Source: Lineus longissimus
Taxonomy: Eukaryota > Nemertea > Pilidiophora > Heteronemertea > Lineidae
Assembly (NCBI RefSeq): GCF_910592395.1
Contig: NC_088317.1
Coordinates: forward strand, 8,992,001 to 9,056,000
DNA: 64,000 nucleotides
Direction: 5' to 3'
This document shows positions 44,943 to 55,615 of this stretch, piece by piece. Position numbers and translations under genes: made by a program. The notes below the pieces were generated by a model. That model worked only from the letters and a program-made list of their open reading frames with translations, did no database searches and was not told the origin of the DNA. The first letter of the stretch is position 1, and every line of letters starts with the position of its first letter.

Positions 44943-45754
44943 AAATGTATCCTTGCTAGGAGTACCTACCATAAAAATGTTATGAAAATCAGACCACTAT
45001 TAAACGAGCAATCAAACATTTTAACTTGAGACATTAAATTTGGCCCCCGGGTGGCCAAACTAAGAATTTTTCAAGATGCCCGCCTGGCACCCATATTGGC
45101 TATCACATTTGATAAAAAATCAAGGATTTAGTAGAGAGTACATAGATATACATCCAGATCAACTTGGTTGCAATCCGATCATTAGTTTCAGAGTAATAGT
45201 ACTGTGTTAATTTTTCAAGATGGCGGCCTCGCGGCCATATTTGATGTCCGAACGGCCGAAATTTTAGGGGTGGAATAGAAAATCCCCAGATACATGTCCA
45301 CACTGGTTTAAAACCTTCTAGCTAAAATAGATAGGAAACATGCTACTGTTCAGTGAATCAGCAAACTTTGACCTCTGTGACCTTGAAAAGGAGGTCAAAT
45401 CAAAAACCCGGAGGATGTATGATGCACCTTTGCTAGAAGTACCTACCATATTTTTTTCTTTCAAAATTTCCCGACTACTATTAAGGGAGATATTGCATAT
45501 TTTCACTTTTAACGTTTGGCCCCCTGGTGGCCAAACCATGAAACGAATCGAATCGAAACTTGGTATCCAAGGTGTCATTACATAAGGGTACATGTGTACT
45601 AAGTTTCAACTCAATAGCTCTAACAGTTACGAAACGTGCCCTGCTAACGGACGATGGACGACGACGGACGACGACGACGGACGACGATGACGACGACGGA
45701 TGACAGACGCCACGGTATGGGATAAGCTCACCTCTGCTAAGAGGTGAGCTAAAA
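44943..45754 (+). mobile_element. Composite (GAC)n repeat, copy 6 right part
   Basis: Monomers continue from the Gypsy-2 junction, with an unrelated insert-like segment at about 45065-45340 (AAGATGGCGGCC words). Then comes a monomer nearly identical to that of copy 2 (45368-45625), (GAC)n at 45645-45700, and the hairpin end GCTCACCTCTGCTAAGAGGTGAGCTAAAA. It abuts LINE A coding sequence at 45755. Confidence 0.7.
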
Positions 45755-47838
45755 CGTTGCGATCCAAAGAAAGAGGTTTTAAGAAACAATTGATTAATAG
45801 GTTAGAGGAGTTGGCAAAAAATAACCCGAAGAGGTATTGGACATAACTTGATGATTTAAGAACGGTGTCTGCTAAGGGTAGTCAGGATAAATCACCATCT
45901 GCTGATATTACAACTGAAGAATGGATTCACCATTACGAGGAGTTATATAAACAGCCGGTGACATGTAGAGAGGAGATAGAAAGGGTTCAGTTACGCTTGA
46001 ACGAACTAGAGGAGGAGCCATATTTCTCGGAATTGGACTTCAAAATTACATCGGAAGAAGTTATGAAGGCAGTTAGAAATGTGAAGGCTGGGAAAGCAGT
46101 TGGTCTATATAGAATATCAAATGAAATGATAAAAACATCGTTACCTGTATTGATGCAGCCTTACTTAAACTTGTTATATGCTATTCTTAACTCGGGAAAA
46201 TTTCCAAAGGTTTCGAGTGAAGGTTTAATTGTTAATTTGTATAAAGCCGGTAGTCGTTCAAATCCCGGAAAAAAATTACAGAGGAATAACTTTATTCAGT
46301 TGCCTGGAGAAAGTATTCAGTACGATTCTTTATAATAGACTAGAACAGTTTATTAAGTCAAAGAAGTGCTTATCGGAATGTCAAATAGGTTTCCAAAAAA
46401 AGGCGCGGACATCGGATCATCTTTTTATAATCAAAACTCTGATGGACAAATATGTCAAGAAAGAAAAAAAGCAAATATATGCCTGTTTTGTAGATTTCAA
46501 AAAAGCATATGATAGTATTTGGCATCAAGGTCTTTTCTTGAAGATCCAAAAGAATGGAGTGAGAGGTAAATTTTACAATACAATCAAAATTTTGTATTTG
46601 CAAAGTGAATCGTGTATTAAGATGCCATTGGGTAGATCATAATTTTTCAAGTGTGCTTCAGGTGTTAAGCAAGGAGAGCCATTAAGTCCGGGGCTGTTTA
46701 ACATATATATTAATGACCTGTCTGAGTTATTAGATAAGAATTGTAGAGATCCACTTGTGTTGAATGCAACTGATATAAGTCACCTTTTGTATGCTGATGA
46801 TTTGTTGCTTTTTTTCCCTGACCAAAGAGGGTGTGCAGAATTCTCTTAATATTTTGTCAAATTATTGTAAGGATTGGAAGTTAAACATAAACATTCAAAA
46901 AACCAAGGTAGTTCGATTTTCCAGGGGCGGTCGTATATCAAATGAAAATTTCATTGTTGATGGACATTCAATAGAGGAAGTTCAGAGATATAAATATTTG
47001 GGTACGGTTTTAGCCTCATCATGTACCTTCACATATGCAAAGTCTAATATAATTGAGAGGGTTAAAAAGCCATATTCAAGATTAAGGGTTGTTTAGGTTA
47101 TGGCAATGTATCAGCTGGTCTCGGTTTACAAGTATTTGACCAGTTAGTGAGACCGATTTGTTGCTATGCGTCTGAGATATGTTGTGCTGAAGACTTGGAT
47201 AAGAATAAAAAGTTCAATATGCAGTGGGGTTTTCAGGAACATTTCTGTAACATGCCTATTGAGGATTTGAATACTTCGTTTTGTAAATATTTACTTGGGG
47301 TTAATAGGAAGCGGGAAATTTAGCTGTAAAGTCAGAACTTGGTAGGTTCCCCTGGCTTTTAGTTTTGTTTCTCAGTGTGTGAATTTTGGTAAACATTTAT
47401 TAGTATCTGAGAACTCCTTGTTGGTTAGTGCAGTTGTTGAAGCTAAGCGGTTGACATCAGATGGGTATTTTTCATGGTTTTCTTTTTTCAATGCTTTGTG
47501 TAAAACGGCTAACATAGATCCCAATATAGATTGAACAAAGAAAATTAAAATTAAACTACTAAATTAATACCGTAGTTATTGGGAAAATAATTTTATTGAG
47601 AGGTATAAAAGTGATCAAACTGGGAAATTTAACACATATGCTCTCTATAAAAACAAATTTAATTATGAGTCATATCTTGACCAAATTGTAAATTTTAAAC
47701 ATAAAAAAGCGTTTACTAAATTTAGGGTTAGTAATCATATGTTAGAAATTGAACCACAAACCCCCAGGGGTGAAAGATTTTGTTCACATTGTAGGGATTT
47801 AGGTCGGATGGTAGTTGGTGATGAATTTCATTTTGTTT
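45755..47838 (+). pseudogene. LINE A reverse transcriptase region
   Basis: Begins LRSKERGFKKQLINRLEELA, then ITTEEWIHHYEELY, RNVKAGKAVGLYRISNEMIK (RT block 1) and, after a frame change near 46265, NYRGITLFSCLEKVFS. Motif A is CFVDFKKAYDSIWHQG, then GVKQGEPLSPGLFNIYINDL and LLYADDLLLF at about 46780. The frame shifts in the T-run just after this motif (46806-46816), then QNSLNILSNYCKDWKLNINI. Near 47775 a CSHCRDL pair and VVGDEFHFVF mark the C-terminal zinc-like region, cut off at 47838. Several frameshifts and stops; inactive. Confidence 0.8.
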
Positions 47839-49905
47839 TTAATAATAATAATAATAATAATTGGTATTTATTACTCCCTTGAAAACTTGCATAATCATCA
47901 GGTTTGACAGTAATAAACAAGGCATATCAAAAATACATTTAAAATACATCACACGTGAAATAATCATTTAGGTTGAGGACAGTATACAATAATAAATGGC
48001 CGGATTCCTATCAGACCTATCTAATTTCTAAAATCTTTCTGAAAAACCTCCCAACAGTATGTACAATGGTTTCATCTGATGCCAGGAAGCAATATCTAAA
48101 TTTATCTCTAGCACTTAGAAGTGCAAAACTAGGAGTGACTGCATCTATCTCATCCATGGCAACCTTTCTAATTTGTACAACATTATTATTGATACATTTA
48201 AATAACACATGAAATTCATCCCCAACATTCTGGGTGTTACATAAGGAACAATATCGCAAGGACCGCTGTATATTTTTCTGTCGTCCAGTTTCAATATCAA
48301 AATTATGTGCTGACAATCGGATTTTCGTGATTGCCTTCCGAGCTGCAACATTTGAAATGAGCGATAAATATTTCTCTCTACCGAAATTGCACTTTAGTGA
48401 GGAGTAAATTTGTAACTTGGTACACTGTTGAATGTTAGAAATGGCGAGTTTCTCAAACACTTCACATAACCTGTTTTTAATGTTTGTAATGTCAAGATTC
48501 ACAATGTCCTTGAAAAGTGGAAAGTCTTCATCAATCAGTTCAAATATACACTTTATGATGCTGAAACAGCTCTTGCGATCATTACAGTAATTATCATACT
48601 CATTTCTCAAGATGAGTTTGGCGAGTTGGTTACTATCTTTCACTACATGTTGGATATATTTAAGAATTTTTACAAATATATTAAACAACAATGGTATTCG
48701 ACCAATCTCACAATATACACCGCTATTGGACGTATTTCTTTTGACACCAAGTATCTGTTTGCATATGCGTAGATGTACAAGTTCATAGTCTAACTTTACA
48801 TTTTGCATAGATTTCATTATAGTATCCTTATATATATATTACTTGGCTTCCTAAAAAGATAGGCACCCCAAAGTTCAGAGCCATATAATAGTTGGGGCCT
48901 CACAATGGTATCAAACATATGTACCAACACACTAACTGGAGTCCCATCATAAATATTGAGACTTTTAGATAAAGCAAACCAGGCTCTTCTAGCCTTCAGT
49001 CTCAGAGCTTGGGTAGCTCCTTTGAAACTCCCATTCTTTTGAAAGATAACCCCTAAATAATTTATGGAATCCACAATGTCTACATCCGTTCCACTGATTT
49101 TGAAAACTGCTCCATTTAATTGTCTTTTATTGAAGCAAATTATTTTAGTTTTCCTCACATTAACCTTTAGTCTTCATCTTCTACAATAAGATGTGAGCTT
49201 ATCCAAGGCACACTGTAAACCACCTGCACTTTGTGATAATACAAGAAGGTCATCTGCAAAAAGCAATGACGAGATAATTTTTCCATTAAACAATACCGGA
49301 TCTGAATCTGGTGTATTCAGAATTGATGGCACGTCATTAATAAAAATATTAAAAAGTGTTGGAGTAAGACAACAACCTTGACGGAGACCAATACTCTGAG
49401 AGAACATCTCTGATAACTTGGAGTCTAGTTTTACACATGATTGTGACCCTGCATACATGTTCCTAATAATCCTCGTGAATTTTGGGCTCAGTCCCATCTT
49501 CATCATTTTATAAAAGAGGCAATCATGATTGATCCTCTCATACGCTTTAGAAAGATCGATAAAACATACATCTAATGGCTTCCTCTTCATTTTAAAATAG
49601 CTGATAATTGATGACATTACCAACATATGATCAGCCGTCCTGAATTTGGGACGGAAACCTATCTGGTTCTCAAATAGATAATTTTCCTGTTCAAGTAAAT
49701 CTGAGAGTCTCTGATTGAGAATACCCGTGAGTACTTTACTCAGAGTACTCGATACCGTGATTCCCCGATAATTGTCGACTTCATTCACAGAACCACTTTT
49801 ATGTATTGGAGTTACAGTTACAATGCCCCATGACTCCGGATACTGTTCACTTTCTAAAATCATATCACAGAGTCCCAAATTTGCTAGTGAGAGTGAACAA
49901 TTACT
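47839..49905 (-). mobile_element. LINE B (minus strand) inserted into LINE A
   Basis: A 5'-truncated minus-strand copy ending in a TAA/TTA microsatellite (plus-strand AATAATAATAATAATAATAA at about 47841-47862), the usual tail of I-type LINEs. LINE A coding sequence is found on both sides, so B inserted into A. Target duplications were not resolved. Confidence 0.8.
48017..49905 (-). pseudogene. LINE B reverse transcriptase and C-terminal region
   Basis: From 49878: VTVTPIHKSGSVNEVDNYRG, CFIDLSKAYERINHDCL (motif A), GLRQGCCLTPTLFNIFINDV, LLFADDLLVLSQ (motif C). A TGA at about 49171-49173 replaces what is probably a Trp codon (CRR-stop-RLKVNV) and the frame stays the same. The frame changes once more near 48820 inside a TATATATATA run. 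The C-terminal part contains CSLCNTQNVGDEFHVLFKC, a zinc-like region, and ends FFRKILEIR at 48017. The endonuclease is missing (5' truncation). Only about two lesions, so the copy is relatively young. Confidence 0.85.
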
Positions 49906-50697
49906 TAAATACTGTTATTGTCTATATCCAAATTTGTCAAGTTTATCGCAAAAATATATTTTCATTTATTTGATGTCATCTGAAGGGGAAGTAATAAAGA
50001 AGGTAGCAACATTTTGCAATTTAATGTATGAGTGATGGGTCTAATCTGCTTATGGGCAGAGACCTGTATTCATCCACGACCGGAAGTGTGGCACAGTCAC
50101 ATAGAGCTTATCAAAATATCAAGTTGTGGCAAATACATGGCTGGGATGGACCAAAGTGGAATTAATTCTCAATCTGTGGTTGATTCTTAATCTACAGAGT
50201 CAGGCCATCACAGAAATATGCTTTTTGATAATATATTTAAGAAAATGTGGTCTCACTGGTCAGTTTAGAACTTGTACTTTGACAGGGCCATATCAATGTG
50301 CCAGTGACGTTTTGATGGATATGGTGTACGGAAATCTCTTTTCCTCAGGCAATCGGTATTGGAATTTTTTAAAACTTTATTATGCTATTGGCAAAGGGTT
50401 CTTCTTGACACATATAAAATTTTGTGCAGATTGATTGGTCCAATGAGTACTTTTTTTACCAAAACCTATGCACAACAATGTACACGTATTGTACACATGT
50501 TTTAATAGAGGACTCTGGCCTTTTGATAATTTTTTTTTTGGTAGCTTTTGTAAAATGTTTATTATTCATGTTCTGTTCTTTTAATCGTCTTGTATGTTTA
50601 TTACATAAAAATTCAATGTAAATGTACTTTTATAAGGAGTAATAAACAATTTGAATTTGAATTTGAATTTGTGACACTGCCCTATTCTCTCCCTTAA

Positions 50698-51125
50698 GGC
50701 TACAATGCAGTATCTTAATTGGGACATGAGGCATGATGCCGTCTCTAACATCAACCTCTACTCTCATAATTATCAATCAGGCTACAATGCGGTCTCTTTA
50801 CGTGATTGTGACACGAGGCATGATGCCGTCTCTTGTATCAGCCACTTCTCTTATATCAATCAGGCTACAACGAATTCTTACTTGATTGTGACATCAGGCA
50901 TGATAACGTCTCTTACATCACGCTCTTCTCTTATATCGATCAGGCTACAATGAAGTCTTACTTGACTGTGACATCAGGCATGATAACGTCTCATACAACA
51001 CGCTCTTCTCTTATATCGATCAGGCTACAATGTGGTCACTTACTTGATTGTGACATCACCCTCTTTTCTCATATTATTCAGGCAAAAATGGGGTCTCTTA
51101 CTTGATTGTGACATGAGGCATGATG
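50698..51125. repeat. Degenerate tandem array, about 80-bp unit
   Basis: GGCTACAATG-like words at 50698, 50780, 50873, 50943 and 51023, with GGCAAAAATG at 51081; spacing 58-93 bases. Each unit also has GTGACATSAGGCATGATR and CTCTTMCATCA. Reading frames across it are repeat artefacts. Confidence 0.8.
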
Positions 51126-52579
51126 ACGTCTCTTACATCACCATACCCATTGCCTTACCTCTTTTGAAAAGGTGCTTGACTTACAGTCGCAAGTTGCGGG
51201 AAAGTTTCATGTAGAAACAATTTGGTTTCCTGGTATCGAATGTTCAGATGCAGTGCCGTCTTTACACTGGCAGATAAACTAACAATAACGGACTCCAATT
51301 GCGCCGCTTGGATAATTTATTTTCTGAGGCATTACCCTCTCTCTTGACCCAGAGTCGAGCGCGGCAGTAAAGGGGTAGGAATTTTAAATCAACCAAAGAT
51401 CGAACATGACACTAGTATAAGGGTTAAAGGTTGAATGTTCAAGAGTTTAGGTTTATTAGGCAAGCTTTATTTTTTGATATTATTATAAATGAAAATTCAG
51501 AGATGCCTGTTCAATTTCAAGGCTTCTTTATTCAATCAACTTGTATAATACAATAAAACAAGACCAAAAGGTGAAGGACAAATCAGCTAAAATACAGCGT
51601 CTTCTTTCCCAATCCTGTCAATCTCATGGCTGACTGGTTGATTGGTTTTGTGTCACCAGTTCCAGAGCATGCACAGCAACACCACTTAAAGTTAAATTTG
51701 AAAACGTTCACCCTTATTTATTAACGTTCACCTTGGTAGAGTTTGGACACATGGCTTGCAAAGCATACTTTACTTCCCTGCACATATGTTGCAGTGTATT
51801 GCATTTGTTCATGTACCGGTATCAGGTATGTAACTGTAATGTATGGTAGGCCGAGTTCATGCAGCTCCTCGCCGTTTTGCATATCAGCATAGATTGAGAA
51901 TGGCAATTCCAGCAGACTACTTCGTCGCTATTATTTGTGTACTCTGATCAGTGTCACTATCAAAGGTCTACGATATCATTGTTATTTTGACAAGAAACAT
52001 GAGAAAACGTCAACTTCTTGTGAAGTGGTCCGCCATGTTTGTTCATCTAGCGTTCGGGTTTGTTTTGATTACGTCAATGATGATTATAAATACAAAGAGG
52101 CTATTATTATAACAAAGTTTTGTCTGGATTTCGAAGTCATTTTCCAGTAGTGGTTATATTAATGTGTAATAGATAATTGTGAAGTATTACGATTATTTCA
52201 TTCTGATGATGGCGAAGAATTTTTTGCAACACCGTTTTGTGAATAAAATGTACTATGGCATTCATGTGTGTTTTGATCTTCGACTTTGACTCAATGACTG
52301 AGCAAATTTAACGAGACAGAAAGCCAAGAACGGTAACACTTCCTCTGTAAACAAGCTACGGGAGTCATTCTATACTATGACTTTTCAAATAACAGTTGTC
52401 ATGGCCAATTGTACCAAGCAAATCAAGAGAAAATACAGAGAAAACTCACCCTGGTTTTCTGTCAAAACGTCTACCGTACCTAGATGAACTGAGCGCATGA
52501 ATCTGGGTTTCTCTACGTGTCTTTTATCGGCAATAATATTATCAGTGCAGTGCCCTAGTAAGCGCGCAGCACCTTCAGG
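51126..52579. other. Non-coding stretch, no supported gene
   Basis: Short frames at 51721-51906 (minus) and 51935-52150 (plus) carry no domain. I see no repeats here apart from AT-rich runs. Confidence 0.5.
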
Positions 52580-52960
52580 TTGAGGGGAAACCCCCCAAAG
52601 CCCCTGGTTGGGAACCTGCTATAGTTCCTTCCGCCAATTTTTTGTTTTGATAGAGAGTTTTCTCCGTGTATCTCTTTAGCAGTATCTCAACTCCATCATC
52701 ATAATAACCGGCAAAGAAATGGACTATGTCCGGACTATCGTACTCTGGCACTCTGGCAGATTCTAATGTAAAGTGCAAGCTTTATTGAACTCGCGCAACT
52801 GTCGACATGGAGAGCCCCCCCCCCCCCCCCCCCCCAACCCCCGTCCTTCTGACATGTATTAGCCAGTGCATTGGGGGAAGGCCCCTCAAACCCCCTATTG
52901 GCCTCTCAATAAGTCCTTCTGAGCTGCTCACCCCGGGGCGCTCGAGTGGAACCCCCAAAC
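52580..52960. repeat. G-run/C-run hairpin repeat, copy B
   Basis: GGGGAAACCCCCCAAAGCCCC at about 52582, a run of about 22 C at 52811-52834, and GGGGGAAGGCCCCTCAAACCCCC at 52872. Shares AGTGCAAGCT, GTCGACAT and TAGTTCCTTCCG with 42690-42985, but the order is rearranged. A third short relative (GGGGGGAAACCCCCCGAACCCC) lies at 53620-53642. Confidence 0.6.
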
Positions 52961-54855
52961 CTTCATGATGGAACAGTCCTTTGACACGTTTAACCCAGAG
53001 CGAGGAAGAGGTACTCCTTTGATGGTACCCTAACTCCAACCCTCAACCATCATTATCCTTCCTTTTCACTTGCATGATATTGGCAAGACTGCCAAGAGGT
53101 CGTACTGGTGGCTTCCTTGAGACAATTGCTTGTGGTCCTACCTGAGCAACCAATTCAAGGGGTCAGGGATCAGGTTTTTCCCCCACCAACATGTTGCCGA
53201 ATGGTTAATGCATAAAAAATTGGTTGGCAAGGGTTTTTGCAGGCCAAGAGACTGGAAGACACTTGACTCTTGAGGAACACCAGACTGATGAACAAAGAAC
53301 CTGAGGAACATAGAACCCTCTTCATACCTGGGAGCATAAAAAGCCTGCTAGCGAATATTGATTATTCGTTAGAAAAAAACAGAAGATCTGCAAAACCAAT
53401 AGTACCCAATAAAAACATACATTCCTCCTTAAGGTGTCTTCGGATCCCACCACGGCCCGTGTGGAATTCGTTCAAAAGGTTTATTGAAATCTCAACAAAA
53501 CATTTTTTTCTCGAAACGCCTGCCCGGTTTTTGCTTGATTATTCAGGATTATATTTATCCATTTTAAGCGTCTTTTGGATATTATTACTAAAGTCTCAAA
53601 AATCAAAACAGTGTATGTCGGGGGGAAACCCCCCGAACCCCCCAGAAATTGAAGTTTGATTAAAAAACAGTGATAATAATCGTGTGGTTCTCTCTCGGAG
53701 CTCAGAATAGTCGAGTTGCTTCATTCGGGCGTTTATCTCTTCTGGCAGCCCTTTTAAGTCAAATTTAAGCCATTTGAAACGAATCCATGGACTTGAGAAA
53801 CATTGTTTACATTGGATACGTCGTATGCACGTTCTGCAGCGCGCTTATTAATAAGAATTAGACAAAATAACCCCACAAAACGACATGTTGACAATGAAAA
53901 TCAAAATATAGGGAAATACCACTTTCTAACAGCTCATTATGAAAAATTTAGATTGGAACTATGTTTTTAAGTGAACATACACACTCTATATACATTCGCA
54001 AAATGGCCATCAGTTTATCAGCCTCGGCTGAAATGCCTTAGGGCAATGCCTTATGTGTAGCGCGTTCAGTACATTACAGAGACAGGTAGGATCGAGGCCA
54101 TTTTGCCAGTTTTCACCAGACGACAATTTCCAGCTTAAAATCTGCCAATTACTGCCAATTAAGGGGCGTTAGTCTTTCTGCTGTAAATAGCTTTATTCCT
54201 AACGAAACAAGAGTTCAAAATATTGGTATCCTTGCATATTTTCTGGCCCAGCAACAGCAAATTCAGCTGAAAATAGGCCCAAATTCGGCAATTTCATAAC
54301 ATTTCCCGCTCGCACTACCCCAATTAAAGCATTTCAAAATCCTATTACTCTAATCTACCCCCCCCCCCCCCCACCATTATCAGCGTGAAGAAAAAAAGCA
54401 AAAAAAAATAAGAAATTAAAAACAACCCTAATTCCAACACATTTCTAAACATGGGCTTAACAAACACCTCTTTTATACCTTTAAAAACGCATTACACGTA
54501 CACCTTGGTGCATTCCACTCACAATTTGTGAATGTTGAACATTTAACTGTGCGTCTGAAGCAATGAAAATATGCATTTTGTACGGATCCGTTGTTCCGTC
54601 TTTTGTGATTGCCAACTGTATAACTTACTTAATTTTTTTACAGAGCTCGACCACTCCATGCAAAGTATTTTTTTCTGTGGTTCTCAAGTCCACTCATAAA
54701 CCAAAATGATTGGAATCTCCATAATACTTTTCCAAGGTTGAATTTCAGTCGTGAGACTTCTTCATATCTTCTGTCATGAAGTGTTTTTTGACACTTTCCA
54801 CTGGTCTAACATTCTCAATCCCTCCGGGTAGAGTTTATTGGCTATTCCCTCTATC
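52961..54855. other. Non-coding stretch, no supported gene
   Basis: The 129-residue frame at 53270-53659 shows no domain and its end runs through the G/C-run repeat, so it is not called. A C-run lies at 54358-54373. Nothing else was recognised. Confidence 0.5.
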
Positions 54856-55605
54856 CATTACCAGCTATTGCGGGCCTAGCCAATCAAGCCAATTAGTGCA
54901 CCTGCTTAATTGGTCCTGGCAAGCCTAATGGAAAATGAATAGGAAATATCAATAAAGTTGGCTTTTTGGGCGGGGTGTTAAAATAATCTCAACTCCCGAC
55001 TTCTGACACAATTCTATATGTCTAGGTATTTACTGGCAAAATTTGGAGTGATTTGGATGGAAATTCGATGGGTCCATCTATAGGTTGAAAATTTTGGTAA
55101 ATCTGTAATGCTTCACTCGTAGCCTGTAGTGTAAATTCCTGAGAAATTGGGTTTTGGGGGCTTTTCTAGCTGCGCTAGCTCCGAAACTATACATTTGATA
55201 CAAACTCCCGACTTCAGAAGTGGTTGATATAACTCTTAGGATTATATTCCCAAGATTTCAGCTTTATTGGAGAAAAATTCATAGTGTCCATAAAATTGGA
55301 GGATTTTCAATTTTTTTCCCAACAAATATGCGAAAAATATTACTTTCCACCTAGAATTAATCAACATTTTGCAAACTATCATAAAGTACTTCCTTGCGAC
55401 AATCATTTGTGAAGCTTTCAAAACTTTTGGCTGATTTATTTGACCCTAAATTAGCAAAAACCAAACATTTTAGTGTTTGCATGCACCAATGCACAGGAGG
55501 CTAATTGCCAGATTAATTCACACCTGTCCAATCTCAAACAATAGGAATGATGGCGTCTCCCTCTATTCAAAACAGAGTGTGCTAGGCCTGCCATTGCTGG
55601 TAATG
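54856..55605. mobile_element. Short element with 25-bp terminal inverted repeats
   Basis: CATTACCAGCTATTGCGGGCCTAGC (54856-54880) and the reverse complement of 55581-55605 agree at 22 of 25 positions. The 750-bp interior has no coding frame, so this is a MITE-like non-autonomous DNA transposon candidate. Its right end lies about 10 bases from the truncated end of the capsid-like remnant. Target duplication not clear. Confidence 0.55.
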
Positions 55606-55615
55606 CGTTAACTTT

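Larger units (their letters stand above)
45755..50673 (+). mobile_element. LINE A (plus strand), interrupted by LINE B
   Basis: A non-LTR element whose pre-RT and RT coding region runs 45755-47838 and resumes after LINE B at about 49900. The resumed part encodes YIFIYLMSSEGEVIKKVA, which aligns by eye with the C-terminus of LINE B. It ends at about 50673 with a (TTGAAT)n-like tail. The 5' part (endonuclease) is absent: the copy starts directly after composite repeat copy 6, so it is truncated or was cut by that insertion. Tail type and RT motifs suggest the I/Nimb or a related group; the clade is not settled. Confidence 0.75.

Noticed and set aside
50698-51125. Repeated frames reading across the 80-bp array as a repeat protein
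   Set aside because: Spacing is not a multiple of three and the frame changes between units; a DNA repeat, not a protein repeat.
53270-53659. 129-residue plus-strand frame
   Set aside because: No recognisable motif and the end is encoded by a dispersed G/C-run repeat.
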